Origin: Acidimicrobiaceae bacterium
GTDB taxonomy: Bacteria; Actinomycetota; Acidimicrobiia; Acidimicrobiales; RAAP-2
DNA length: 64,000 nt
Direction: 5' to 3'
Assembly: GCA_003167415.1 (NCBI GenBank)
Contig: PMTF01000019.1
Coordinates: 1 to 64,000, forward strand
Below, piece by piece: positions 27,493-35,138 of this stretch (position 1 is the stretch's first letter; every line of letters starts with the position of its first letter). A program made the translations under genes and the position numbers. Under the pieces are notes generated by a model. It ran no database searches, was not told where the DNA came from, and worked only from the letters and a program-made list of their open reading frames with translations.

Positions 27493-28104
27493 ATGACGAC
27501 GAGTCAGCAGATTCAGCGCGTATTGGCGGTGGGAGTAATTGCCCTGGTACTTGGCGCTCTCGATTCGCTCATCAAAGGTGACGGCGCGGGACTCGTCGGC
27601 GCGTTGAGTCAAACGGCGGCGCCTTGGTTTCTCCTCGCTTTCCTCGCCGGCGCCGCGACGAGTGATCGTCGAATTGTGCTCAGCGTTGTCGCCGGTTTTG
27701 GTGCGACGATTCTCGCGTTGATCGGCTTCTACTTCGTGAACAGCCTCATCTTTCGATTCGGTTCGGTATCGTGGCTGAGTCGTTTTCATTATTCGTTGGG
27801 GGTAGGAAAGATGTACTTCGAGTTGGCACTTTTCAGTGGACCGCTCTTCGGCGCGTTCGGAGCGTGGTGGAAGAAAAACCTCTCGATGGCTCCCGTGGTT
27901 GCGTTGGGCCTGCTCTTTTTATTCGAAGCGCTCGCGCGAGCGACCCAATCGAAAATCTTCGCCCAGTACGCCGATCCGGTGGCAGCCATAGAGGTGTTCG
28001 TGGGCGTGTTGTGGACGGTGCTGGCCTTCTGTACGACGAGGATGCTTCGCCAACGGGCCGACTCGCAGAAGGTGCGCCAAATCAAGGTCCTTGAACCTTC
28101 TTAA
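27493..28104 (+). CDS. Integral membrane protein of unknown function (DUF6518-like)
   Basis: The 203-residue protein has about six hydrophobic segments: near 10-25, 43-55, 64-84, 105-125, 132-147 and 165-182. A charged tail follows. No catalytic motif is recognised. It resembles small actinobacterial multi-pass proteins of the DUF6518 type, though that assignment is tentative. Start ATG 27493. Confidence 0.65.
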   Translation: MTTSQQIQRVLAVGVIALVLGALDSLIKGDGAGLVGALSQTAAPWFLLAFLAGAATSDRRIVLSVVAGFGATILALIGFYFVNSLIFRFGSVSWLSRFHYSLGVGKMYFELALFSGPLFGAFGAWWKKNLSMAPVVALGLLFLFEALARATQSKIFAQYADPVAAIEVFVGVLWTVLAFCTTRMLRQRADSQKVRQIKVLEPS

Positions 28105-28275
28105 CATTGCTTTCTGGATTCCAGAGCTCGAGCTAATGAGACAAATAATCGCGTCCTATTTCCTTCGGCGCCCATCTATTCATCATTGATCTGTGACGGA
28201 ATGAGCCGGTGCGTCGTGCTCACATCGTCTTCTTGTCAGCGCCCTCTAGTCTTCAGGTGATTGTAGATTGACGTG

Positions 28276-28740
28276 ATGATTCGCCTTGTCCCAATACCTG
28301 ACCAAGACCTCAAGGAGTGGCTTACATCGATGTGGGCGGACTACCGCAAGCAACTACTAGGCACCGGATTTACCTCCGAAGAAGCATCGCTGAACATCGA
28401 GCAAAACGAAAAGGCACTCTTCGTCAACGGCGTGCCGAATGATGATCAACGCATCTTTGACGTGATGGACGATGAGACGAAAGTCGGATCTCTCTGGCTC
28501 GCTACGAGAGAAGAGCGGAATGCAGGGGAATGGTACGTGTATGACATCGTGATTGACGAAGACTTTCGAGGCAAAGGCTTTGGGCGGAGCACGATGCAAG
28601 CCGCGGAGGGCTATGTCAAGAGCCAAGGTGGCACGAGACTCGCGCTCAACGTCTTTGGCCCCAACGCGGTCGCCCGGGGTCTGTATGAATCGATGGACTA
28701 CAAAACCATGACCATTGGGATGAGGAAGGACCTCGTCTGA
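28276..28740 (+). CDS. GNAT-family N-acetyltransferase
   Basis: The 154-residue protein has an N-terminal helical half and a clear acetyl-CoA-binding region: EWYVYDIVIDEDFRGKGFG (about 78-96), then TRLALNVFGPNAVARGLYES. GTG 28273 and ATG 28276 are both possible starts. It is a paralogue of the frameshifted gene at 43472, sharing the LALNVFGP and ARxLYxS signatures. The substrate is unknown. Confidence 0.82.
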   Translation: MIRLVPIPDQDLKEWLTSMWADYRKQLLGTGFTSEEASLNIEQNEKALFVNGVPNDDQRIFDVMDDETKVGSLWLATREERNAGEWYVYDIVIDEDFRGKGFGRSTMQAAEGYVKSQGGTRLALNVFGPNAVARGLYESMDYKTMTIGMRKDLV

Positions 28741-28822
28741 GTCGAACGGCGACTGATGGCGCTGGACCAATGTCTACGGGTACTTGATCGAGGGTTGACG
28801 GATCACACGACCGTTGAGTCGT

Positions 28823-29020
28823 GTGAAGGTGCGAGACATCATCAGAGAAATTGAAAATTATGGCTGGTTCCAGGTTCGACAAGTGGGAAGCCATCGTCAG
28901 TTCCACCACCCGTCGCGGCGCGGTTGCGTGACGGTGGCCGGCAATCCAAGCTAGGAACTGCCAAAGCCAGTGATCAGTAGCGTTGTGAAGCAGGCGGGAT
29001 CGGGTCGGAGGCAGCGGTGA
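28823..29020 (-). other. Opposite strand of the hicA remnant: nothing coding seen
   Basis: Only the plus strand carries recognisable coding sequence here; see the hicA entry at the same coordinates. Confidence 0.3.
28823..29020 (+). pseudogene. hicA: hicA toxin gene with an in-frame stop codon
   Basis: From GTG 28823 the frame reads a HicA-like double-stranded-RNA-binding domain. It includes VRDIIREIENYGWFQVRQ and the catalytic-His motif GSHRQFHHP, then VTVAGNPS. It is then broken by TAG at 28952-28954. The same frame continues with ELPKPVISSVVKQAG to TGA 29018-29020, which is the expected HicA C-terminus. Only one codon appears to be mutated, since a Lys commonly stands there. The active His is before the stop, but the truncated 43-residue product lacks the final helix. 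HicA is an mRNA interferase neutralised by HicB, and the hicB gene follows in a GTGA overlap. Confidence 0.82.
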
Positions 29021-29232
29021 CCGAATACACAATCATCATTGAAGATGCCGGTTCCAATTGTGCGGCATATGCGCCAGATGTCCCTGGCTGTGTCGCTGCC
29101 GGCGACACCGTAGACGAGACTTCGCACCTTATGGAAGAAGCGCTAGCTCTTCACATTGAGATGCTTCGAGAGATGGGTGAGCCAGTACCCGAACCCCATT
29201 CTCGAGCTGCGGTCGTTCGGATTGCTTCATAA
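29017..29232 (+). CDS. hicB: HicB-like antitoxin
   Basis: The 71-residue partial RNase H fold protein has the pattern YTIIIEDAGSNCAAYAPDVPGCVAAGDT, then an EEALALHIEMLREMGEPVPEP helix, as in short HicB proteins. It normally sequesters HicA and represses its own operon, but no C-terminal DNA-binding domain is present in this short form. The start is GTG 29017, overlapping the hicA frame stop. The antitoxin is intact while the toxin is broken. Confidence 0.82.
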   Translation: MTEYTIIIEDAGSNCAAYAPDVPGCVAAGDTVDETSHLMEEALALHIEMLREMGEPVPEPHSRAAVVRIAS

Positions 29233-29316
29233 CAATTCTGGCCGTAACAAAAGTTTGAATCTTCGCCGGCTGGCTCCCACGGCACGTCCCCGGATTGCCA
29301 CGATAGCGTCCACATC

Positions 29317-30336
29317 GTGGTTCAAGACCTCAATCCAACGTTGCGGAAGCTACTTGATGAAGAGTTGGGAGCCAACCCCACAACTGTACGTGGCTTAACG
29401 AATCACTTACCTATGGCTCTGGTGGCCAAGGAGGGTCTTGGTGCCGACGCTGGTGAACTCATTCGCTTCGCCGAGGCGTACTCCTCGCGCATCATCGCGC
29501 TCGATGAGCCTTCGACTCGCCTTAACGAAAACACTTGGCGATCGGCAATTGGTATCGATGACGCCGCCGCTGACCTCAGAAGCTACTTCGTAAGGCGGGT
29601 CGCCGAGGTGGGACCCGACGAAGCTTTGAAGTCCCATCTGCCCGCACTCATCCCCGGCATCAGTGGCGCGGCCTTTCACGGAGTCATCAGACTCGCCTAC
29701 GCCATTGAAGTCTCTTCGCCGTCAAGAATCGCGGCCGGCTTGGCGTACCTCGCTGAAGTGGGAAGCCCGCTAAGACGGTTGGCGCCGGGAGAGGTCCGGT
29801 CGCAGGATCCCTCGGCGATTCTTTCCGACCTGTCGAAGTCTCCAAATGTGCCCGCCCGGCCGAAACTGAAGAACATAACTGAAGAGATGAGCGCCGTCGC
29901 TCAGAGTGACCTCTTTGACGAAACCGTGTCTTCGCTGGAGATTACCGAGGACACGATCCAGAAATTGGCCCGAGCGGCGCTGCACCTCTATGCCTCAACC
30001 GACGATTTCACTGCTCTTCATGGGGTGACTGGAGTGGAGGCCATCTCACGGATACGTCCCTGGTTCGACGATAACGAACTACTGGGTCGATTCGCCTTCC
30101 AGGCGCTCGTCGCTGCGTACCTCTCAATTGGGGCTCCATCACTTTGGTCCCGAGACCAACTCGACGAGTTCGTCGGAACCAATGACCGTGACCCGAAGGA
30201 AGTGACTTCAATTGCGGCGTTCAGCGATGACGAGCATGTCTCAAAACTGGTCTACACCGCGAGGAGGTCGTGGGAGAAGTCCGGCGACCCCCTCTACCTC
30301 GCCGTTGCGGCGAGGAAGGCGATTCCTCGGTCTTAA
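29317..30336 (+). CDS. Questin-oxidase-like protein (DUF4243 / AflY family)
   Basis: The 339-residue protein shows family-like segments TNHLPMALVA near residue 28 and FHGVIRLAYAIE near 118, with conserved His residues expected to bind a cofactor or substrate, followed by GLAYLAEV. Fungal members perform Baeyer-Villiger-type oxidative ring cleavage; bacterial members are uncharacterised. It stands alone, with no polyketide genes nearby, so its substrate is unknown. Start GTG 29317. The family call is by motif recall. Confidence 0.6.
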   Translation: MVQDLNPTLRKLLDEELGANPTTVRGLTNHLPMALVAKEGLGADAGELIRFAEAYSSRIIALDEPSTRLNENTWRSAIGIDDAAADLRSYFVRRVAEVGPDEALKSHLPALIPGISGAAFHGVIRLAYAIEVSSPSRIAAGLAYLAEVGSPLRRLAPGEVRSQDPSAILSDLSKSPNVPARPKLKNITEEMSAVAQSDLFDETVSSLEITEDTIQKLARAALHLYASTDDFTALHGVTGVEAISRIRPWFDDNELLGRFAFQALVAAYLSIGAPSLWSRDQLDEFVGTNDRDPKEVTSIAAFSDDEHVSKLVYTARRSWEKSGDPLYLAVAARKAIPRS

Positions 30337-30514
30337 CGTTGCCGGGGCTCCGGGCCCGGCGCAGTCGCTTAGTAGATGAGGCACGTCGATACGCCCAACA
30401 AGAATGAAAGACCGACGGCGCATTGGGACTAGGACGTCGAAGACCGTCGCCGTCAACCTCATCAACCCTCGTTGTATGCTCCTACTTCTCTGAAACGGGA
30501 ACGTCGCTTGTAGT

Positions 30515-30814
30515 GTGCGAATCGTGATTGAAGTCTCGAAGTTTCGTTTGGTCGGCGACGTCACCACCGATGTCTTCTTGGAAAAGAACGCTGACTATCA
30601 ACAGCGCTTCGCCTACCAGCAGGACGGTCTCCTTCGTCGAACGGTCGCCAGCGGTCTCGAGGGTGAATGGGTGGCGATTACGTTCTGGCGATCAATGACG
30701 GACGCGAGACGATCCGCGGGCGAGGCATCGACGTCGCCGGTCGCAATTGCGTTCCAATCACTGTTGGAGGCGGGGTCAATCGATACTGAGTACTTCAAGG
30801 AACTACCCGGCTAA
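30515..30814 (+). CDS. Dimeric alpha-beta-barrel (ABM-like) protein
   Basis: The 99-residue protein has the ferredoxin-like pattern of antibiotic-biosynthesis-monooxygenase relatives: a VIEVSKFRLVGDVTTDVFLEK strand-helix, RFAYQQDGLLRRTV, then WVAITFWRSMTDARRSA. No catalytic residues can be assigned. Start GTG 30515. It is separated from the questin-oxidase-like gene by 178 bp without a gene. Confidence 0.65.
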   Translation: MRIVIEVSKFRLVGDVTTDVFLEKNADYQQRFAYQQDGLLRRTVASGLEGEWVAITFWRSMTDARRSAGEASTSPVAIAFQSLLEAGSIDTEYFKELPG

Positions 30815-30819
30815 AGGAC

Positions 30820-31173
30820 TTACTGCTGAACCAACATCACGAAGTTGCCCTCGGGATCTTCGATGGCCGCCAGCGTTTGACCGTTCTCCAGATCGAAGGG
30901 TGAAATCGTTTCCTTTCCACCTAGTTCGATTGCCTGGTCAATCGTCGAGCGCAAATCGCCAACTTGGACATAGAGCGACACGCTGGGACTCGCGCCGGCC
31001 TGGATGTGTCCCGCCGGTCCCGGTTCCGGACCCCCGATGCCGGCCGGGATCGACATGATCGGTCCGCCGCCGATCTCCCAATTGAACAACGCGGAGTAAA
31101 AGGATCGTTGGCGCTCCGCGTCAACTGCCACGATGGACCAATGGACCACGGGACGCGCCCAATCAGAAGTCAT
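30820..31173 (-). CDS. VOC-superfamily (glyoxalase/bleomycin-resistance-like) protein
   Basis: The 117-residue protein has the paired beta-alpha-beta-beta-beta units of the VOC fold: VVHWSIVAVDAERQRSFYSALFNWE at the N-terminus and AAIEDPEGNFVMLVQQ at the C-terminus. The ATG at 31173 fits the fold; longer frames upstream are antisense to the next gene. It is divergent from the VOC gene at 31232 and is one of five VOC genes in the window. The substrate is unknown. Confidence 0.78.
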   Translation of the reverse strand: MTSDWARPVVHWSIVAVDAERQRSFYSALFNWEIGGGPIMSIPAGIGGPEPGPAGHIQAGASPSVSLYVQVGDLRSTIDQAIELGGKETISPFDLENGQTLAAIEDPEGNFVMLVQQ

Positions 31174-31231
31174 GACGCCACGATAGTGAGCCGAGCCCGG
31201 CGTATGTCGTGACGGGCCGTAGTCTGAGCGA

Positions 31232-31624
31232 ATGGGTCTGGAGCTCGTCAGTGTCATCGTGAAGGAGTACGACGAGGCCATTGCGTTCTTCGTGGACGTA
31301 CTCGGATGCGTTTTGGAAGAGGACTCGCCGTCATTCGACGGTGAGGGCCAACCCAAGCGGTGGGTCGTCGTGCGTCCGATCGGTTCGGGTAGTGGCATTT
31401 TGCTCGCTCAGGCTCGAGGAGAGGAGCAGACGGCATTAATCGGTCGACAGTTCGCCGGGCGCGTGGGGCTCTTCTTGCGCGTGGATGACTTCAACACGTC
31501 GTATACGCGCATGACCAGTGCCGGTGTTGAGTTCTTGACGGCACCTCGAACCGAATCGTACGGGCAGGTCGCGGTTTTTAAAGATCTGTACGGTAACAAA
31601 TGGGATCTCCTCGGCCCCGCGTAG
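31232..31624 (+). CDS. VOC-superfamily protein
   Basis: The 130-residue protein starts LVSVIVKEYDEAIAFFVDVLG, the usual first VOC strand and helix. It ends with VAVFKDLYGNKWDLLGP, where glyoxalase-like proteins have a metal-binding Glu; here Asp or Trp occupy the site. It may bind a small molecule or a metal. The 286 bp after it hold no gene but contain the promoter of the next VOC gene. Confidence 0.8.
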   Translation: MGLELVSVIVKEYDEAIAFFVDVLGCVLEEDSPSFDGEGQPKRWVVVRPIGSGSGILLAQARGEEQTALIGRQFAGRVGLFLRVDDFNTSYTRMTSAGVEFLTAPRTESYGQVAVFKDLYGNKWDLLGPA

Positions 31625-31875
31625 TGGTTGGCGGCGAAATGTCTGAGATTGGGTTGCGACACGTCGCATTTATACGAAACGTGATGAGTGGGAGAGCCGG
31701 TCGCCACGTGACGTTCTCGATGGAACGTGTCAGGTGCGCGGCTCGTTGAGGGCCGAAGAGGCAACGTGAATCGCATGATTGAGAAAGAGTCATCGTGCGC
31801 CACGACGAATCGCCACTGGAACACGACTGAGGGGATCGCGGAACAGCACGAGTGATCAAGGGAAGTCACGCCCGG

Positions 31876-31910
31876 TTGACACCGTTGGTCCGTTGTGTTT
31901 GGATTCGGAC
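31876..31910 (+). promoter_or_regulatory. Promoter of a leaderless VOC gene
   Basis: TTGACA (31876-31881) is separated by 17 bp from TTGGAT (31899-31904). The predicted transcription start coincides with the ATG at 31911, so the mRNA would be leaderless, which is common in actinobacteria. Confidence 0.5.
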
Positions 31911-32297
31911 ATGACCATTTCGAATGTTCAAATCGTGTCAGTTCCCGTGAGCGATCCCGATCGGTCGAAGGAATTTTACGTGAACGTGCTGGGCATGGAT
32001 TTGCTCCAGGACACGCCGATGGACGAATCCATGCGATGGATTCAGGTCAGCCCGCATGGTTCCGAAGCGTCAATCTCGCTCGTCACCTGGTTTCCCTCGA
32101 TGGCCGCCGGATCGCTCAAGGGTCTCATGCTCGATACCCAAAACCTGGAGGCGACCATCGCCGAGATTGCCTCAAAGGGATTCGTCATCGAGAGTTCTAT
32201 CGATGAGCAACCGTGGGGTCGATTTGTTACGTTCGACGACCCGGATGGCAACGGGATCATCCTTCGAGAACCGCCCCGACCGGGTGCGACTTCGTGA
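31911..32297 (+). CDS. VOC-superfamily protein
   Basis: The 128-residue protein has NVQIVSVPVSDPDRSKEFYVNVLGMDL (about 4-30) and FVTFDDPDGNGIILREP near the end, both typical of the glyoxalase fold, with a Glu at the C-terminal metal-ligand position. ATG 31911 is preferred over the upstream in-frame start because of the promoter directly before it. The substrate is unknown. Confidence 0.82.
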   Translation: MTISNVQIVSVPVSDPDRSKEFYVNVLGMDLLQDTPMDESMRWIQVSPHGSEASISLVTWFPSMAAGSLKGLMLDTQNLEATIAEIASKGFVIESSIDEQPWGRFVTFDDPDGNGIILREPPRPGATS

Positions 32298-32363
32298 TGT
32301 CGCCTCAGTCGGCCCGCAACAGAGTGTCCGTTCGCCTTGATCGAAGAGCCAGGAGTGTCAACT

Positions 32364-32768
32364 ATGTCAACTGACCCCTCAACCACGTACGTGTGGCCGT
32401 CCTTAGCTGCACGCAACGCCCGCGCCCTCGTCGACTTCTACGTCGAGGCGTTCGGCTTCACTATCTCGGCCCTGTATGGAGAAGGAGACCGTGTCGACCA
32501 CTGCGAAATCCGGTGGCCCCTCGGCGGCGGCATCATGTTGGGTGACGAAGCGCTCGACGGCGACAACGAATTGGCGCTGAAGCCTGGCAGCTTCGGCGTC
32601 TACGTGGTGACCGACAATCCCGACGCCCTTCACGACCGAGCGATGGCCGCGGGGGCGACGTTGTTGCGCGCACTGAACGACACGTCCTACGGATCGCGCG
32701 AGTTTGCCGTGAAGGATCCCGAAGGCAACCGCTGGTCGTTCGGGACCTACCGCGGCGCGGAGCACTAA
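32364..32768 (+). CDS. VOC-superfamily protein (PhnB-like)
   Basis: The 134-residue protein carries a WPSLAARNARALVDFYVEAFGF segment and ends in EFAVKDPEGNRWSFGTY, a layout common in PhnB/YdeN-type VOC proteins. ATG 32364 is chosen over the in-frame upstream start because translation then begins just before the conserved fold. It is the third in a row on this strand, 66 bp after the previous VOC gene. Confidence 0.8.
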   Translation: MSTDPSTTYVWPSLAARNARALVDFYVEAFGFTISALYGEGDRVDHCEIRWPLGGGIMLGDEALDGDNELALKPGSFGVYVVTDNPDALHDRAMAAGATLLRALNDTSYGSREFAVKDPEGNRWSFGTYRGAEH

Positions 32769-32866
32769 CAGAATCGGTGATCCTCATTTGCGCACCGGTC
32801 GAGTCACTCGTCAAAGTTTCGATTCAAACCGCAAGGTCGAACCGTCGACCGCTTCGTGGTCGTCAG

Positions 32867-33127
32867 TTATTCAGGTCGAAGGGCTCGCTTGATCGTTGTG
32901 ATGAGCTCGGACTGCTGACTTCGCGTCGTCACCGGCCGTCGAGTGAAGGGGTCGTCGATATTCACTCGAATGTCGACGAAGATCCCCGAAGCGTCCTCGT
33001 GGAAGTGCAAGAACGACTTGGACCGACGGTTGAACACGCCCGGTCTCTTTTCGACCAGTCCGTCAATCGAGCGAAGTCGATCGAGAAATGCGGACAGTCC
33101 TTCGAGTGTGGACTCCGAAGCGTGCAA
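32867..33127 (-). CDS. Small protein of unknown function
   Basis: An 86-residue frame on the minus strand contains RRSKSFLHFHEDASGIFVDIRVN in its middle and a C-terminal helix. The strand pattern KSFLHFHED is protein-like, so I regard it as real, but I do not recognise the family. Its start (TTG 33127) is uncertain. Its 5' end abuts the CYTH remnant on the opposite strand. Confidence 0.55.
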   Translation of the reverse strand: MHASESTLEGLSAFLDRLRSIDGLVEKRPGVFNRRSKSFLHFHEDASGIFVDIRVNIDDPFTRRPVTTRSQQSELITTIKRALRPE

Positions 33128-33137
33128 TATCTATTTA

Positions 33138-33413
33138 GGCGAACGTGAGTTCCACGCGCTCTCAGTGACACCGGCGTCGATCGTTTCGAAGAGTCGATGG
33201 ACGTTGACGTCAAACGGCGGGCACTACGCCATCGATGAGTTCAAGGGCCGACACTCGGGTCTCGTGCTCGCCGAAATCGAACTCCGTGAAGACGAACCTC
33301 GAATGAGCGGCCCGGAGTTCGCGATTGCCGAGGTGACGAATGCGGAACAATATTCCGGAGGCTGGCTGGCGACGGCGTCCGCCGCCGAACTGTCGGAGTT
33401 CATCCACCACTAG
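33138..33413 (+). pseudogene. Remnant of a CYTH-domain triphosphatase (C-terminal half only)
   Basis: The frame reads SKSRWTL, GGHYAIDEFKGRHSGLVLAEIEL and AEVTNAEQY, then ELSEFIHH. This corresponds to the C-terminal half of CYTH proteins (inorganic triphosphatase or class IV cyclase-like), whose motifs are KTRY, VDEF-GL-AE-E and EVT. The N-terminal half with the substrate-binding ExExK motif is missing, and upstream sequence belongs to a different gene on the other strand. GTG 33165 could start an 83-residue product, but it could not form the full tunnel. I treat it as a decayed gene. Confidence 0.7.
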
Positions 33414-33566
33414 CGCCGCGAAGTTGCACTCGTACGACGCTTCGCGTCGCTACGGACCACATCGAGCGCCTCAGTAATCCGAGGCCCAACGTGGGGCGTG
33501 TGTGAATACTGAATAATCGGGAATACAGCCACTCGCCACTACGATGTCGCGCGAGGCGACGAGCGC

Positions 33567-34322
33567 GTGGAGAGAACCGTGGATCATATTGAAGACTGCA
33601 ATGCGCTGACGATCGAGGTCGCACGTTTTGCGAACGTGATGTCGTCGCTGGCGCTGGACGAAGATGTCCCAACGTGTCCCGGGTGGACGGTGGTTGATCT
33701 CGCCGAACACCTGGGCGTCATTCACCGTTGGGCTGAGGAACTGGTCCGGTTGCGCTCGCCGGAGCGGATCGAGCGAGAGTCGCTCGCCAATCGAGATGAC
33801 GTGAGTCCGGAGTGGATCGAATCGGGAGGGCGAATGCTCGTGGCCACACTGCTCGCCGCTAATCCGAATGAACGGATGTGGGCCTGGGGACTCGATCAGC
33901 GCGTTCGATTCTGGTCTCGGCGCCAACTTCACAAGACACTGGTACACCGTATGGACCTCGATCTTGCGGCGCATGCGATTCCGTGGGCCGAACCCGCCAT
34001 CACGCTGGACGCCGTGGATGAGTACCTCTCCAATATCGAAAAAGTCGGAAAGCACTCACCGGAATTGTCATTGCTTCGCGGTCACGGCGAGAAACTGGCG
34101 TTTCGTGACGGCGACTCAGGATCGCTGTGGTCGATCACGCTGGGAGAGGACGGTTTCAGCGTGTCGAACAACGAGGACCATTTCGACGCTGAGCTCGTCA
34201 CTTCTCCGGTCAATCTGCTGCTCGTCATTCTCGGACGACGCGACCTAGAACAGGAAGAGGTCGAAGTGATCGGCGATCGAAGCCTGGTCGAGTTTTGGTT
34301 GGCCCACTCAGCGTTCGGGTAA
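33567..34322 (+). CDS. Maleylpyruvate isomerase/DinB-family mycothiol-dependent-type protein
   Basis: The 251-residue protein belongs to the TIGR03083-like group: a DinB four-helix bundle (VPTCPGWTVVDLAEHLGVIHRW, about 33-55, then the second His region HKTLVHRMDLDLAA) plus a C-terminal sterol-carrier-like domain. Such proteins bind a divalent metal through His residues; some use mycothiol. The substrate is unknown. Start GTG 33567. A second member is at 36817. Confidence 0.78.
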   Translation: MERTVDHIEDCNALTIEVARFANVMSSLALDEDVPTCPGWTVVDLAEHLGVIHRWAEELVRLRSPERIERESLANRDDVSPEWIESGGRMLVATLLAANPNERMWAWGLDQRVRFWSRRQLHKTLVHRMDLDLAAHAIPWAEPAITLDAVDEYLSNIEKVGKHSPELSLLRGHGEKLAFRDGDSGSLWSITLGEDGFSVSNNEDHFDAELVTSPVNLLLVILGRRDLEQEEVEVIGDRSLVEFWLAHSAFG

Positions 34323-34328
34323 CTCGAA

Positions 34329-34838
34329 CTACTCCAGTTCGGCGCCCACGGCTTCAAGCTCGGTGCGAACCCGCCCGCGGTCAACCTTGAGGGCCGAAAG
34401 CAATACCGCGGCTGGATCGGGCTCCTTGTTCTCCAATAGGGCGAGCAGTACTCGTCGGCGCGTGATCTTCTTGCCTCGTCGCATTGGCTTGGCGGCCTCC
34501 TGCAGAGTCACCTTCGCCGCGGGCGTCAGCCGAATCCGGGGTTGCATCAGTGATCGAACGGAAGGCCGTACCGGAATCGCCTTGTCCGCATAAGTCGCGA
34601 CCTGTACGATCTCGGGTAGACCCAGGGCGGCCAGTGCGGCATTGTCGAGGGCGGCGAGTTGGGCCCGTGCGCTCGAGAGAGAGACGTGGAGGACCTCTTC
34701 GATGTCGTGGTCGCGCAAAAGACCGAGCAACAAAAGGTCGGTTCCTACTCGACGATCGCCCAGTCGAACGGCCTCTTGTTGGGCTGCGGCAAAGGTCGAC
34801 CACGGGTGGTATTCGCTGGACTGCACTTGATTCGTCAC
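34329..34838 (-). CDS. Stand-alone Clp N-terminal domain protein
   Basis: The 169-residue protein consists of two Clp repeats: FAAAQQEAVRLGDRRVGTDLLLLGLL (about 15-40) and RIRLTPAAKVTLQEAAKPM with KKITRRRVLLALL in the second half. The ATPase modules of ClpC are absent. Such proteins may bind Clp substrates or compete for adaptors. GTG 34838 forms a GTGA overlap with the HTH gene and follows GGAAAGGAAA, so it is translationally coupled. Longer starts upstream lie inside the HTH gene. Confidence 0.82.
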   Translation of the reverse strand: MTNQVQSSEYHPWSTFAAAQQEAVRLGDRRVGTDLLLLGLLRDHDIEEVLHVSLSSARAQLAALDNAALAALGLPEIVQVATYADKAIPVRPSVRSLMQPRIRLTPAAKVTLQEAAKPMRRGKKITRRRVLLALLENKEPDPAAVLLSALKVDRGRVRTELEAVGAELE

Positions 34839-35047
34839 TGAATTTCCTTTCCATATTTGACGTGAACGGATTGACGAGTGACGCCCAAGGCGTCGCCGAT
34901 CTCTTGCCACGACCAACCCTGTTGCCGGGCGAGCGTCACGTGACGAGCCTCGATACGCTCGCCGAGCCGGTTGAGGGCAATGGACGCACGAAGTCCAATC
35001 GCCGGATCCGCTGAATCGATTGCACCGGTAATCTCTGTACTATCCAT
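34835..35047 (-). CDS. Small helix-turn-helix DNA-binding protein
   Basis: The 70-residue protein has a C-terminal HTH, GWSWQEIGDALGVTRQSVHVKYG (about 44-66), preceded by a helix with ALNRLGERIEARHV. It resembles sigma-70 region 4 or MerR/RpiR-like HTHs used as small regulators. It is paired with the Clp-N protein. It probably binds the palindromes in its own promoter, giving autoregulation. Start ATG 35047 is also the likely transcription start (leaderless). Confidence 0.82.
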   Translation of the reverse strand: MDSTEITGAIDSADPAIGLRASIALNRLGERIEARHVTLARQQGWSWQEIGDALGVTRQSVHVKYGKEIQ

Positions 35048-35049
35048 GT

Positions 35050-35095
35050 TGTCAGTTTTAGTTGACAGAATTCAGTTTGTCAAGTAAAACTGACA
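35050..35095 (-). promoter_or_regulatory. Promoter and paired palindromic operators of the HTH-ClpN operon
   Basis: Two 18-bp sites, TGTCAGTTTTAGTTGACA (35050-35067) and TGTCAAGTAAAACTGACA (35078-35095), each have TGTCA/TGACA arms. They are also inverted copies of each other with one mismatch. On the minus strand TTGACA and TAAAAC are 17 bp apart as -35 and -10, lying within the sites, and the start ATG follows within 8 bp. A repressor bound here would block RNA polymerase. Confidence 0.8.
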
Positions 35096-35138
35096 TCGCG
35101 TCGGATTCGACCAGTGTCGCCTGGCCTTGGGTCGATCC

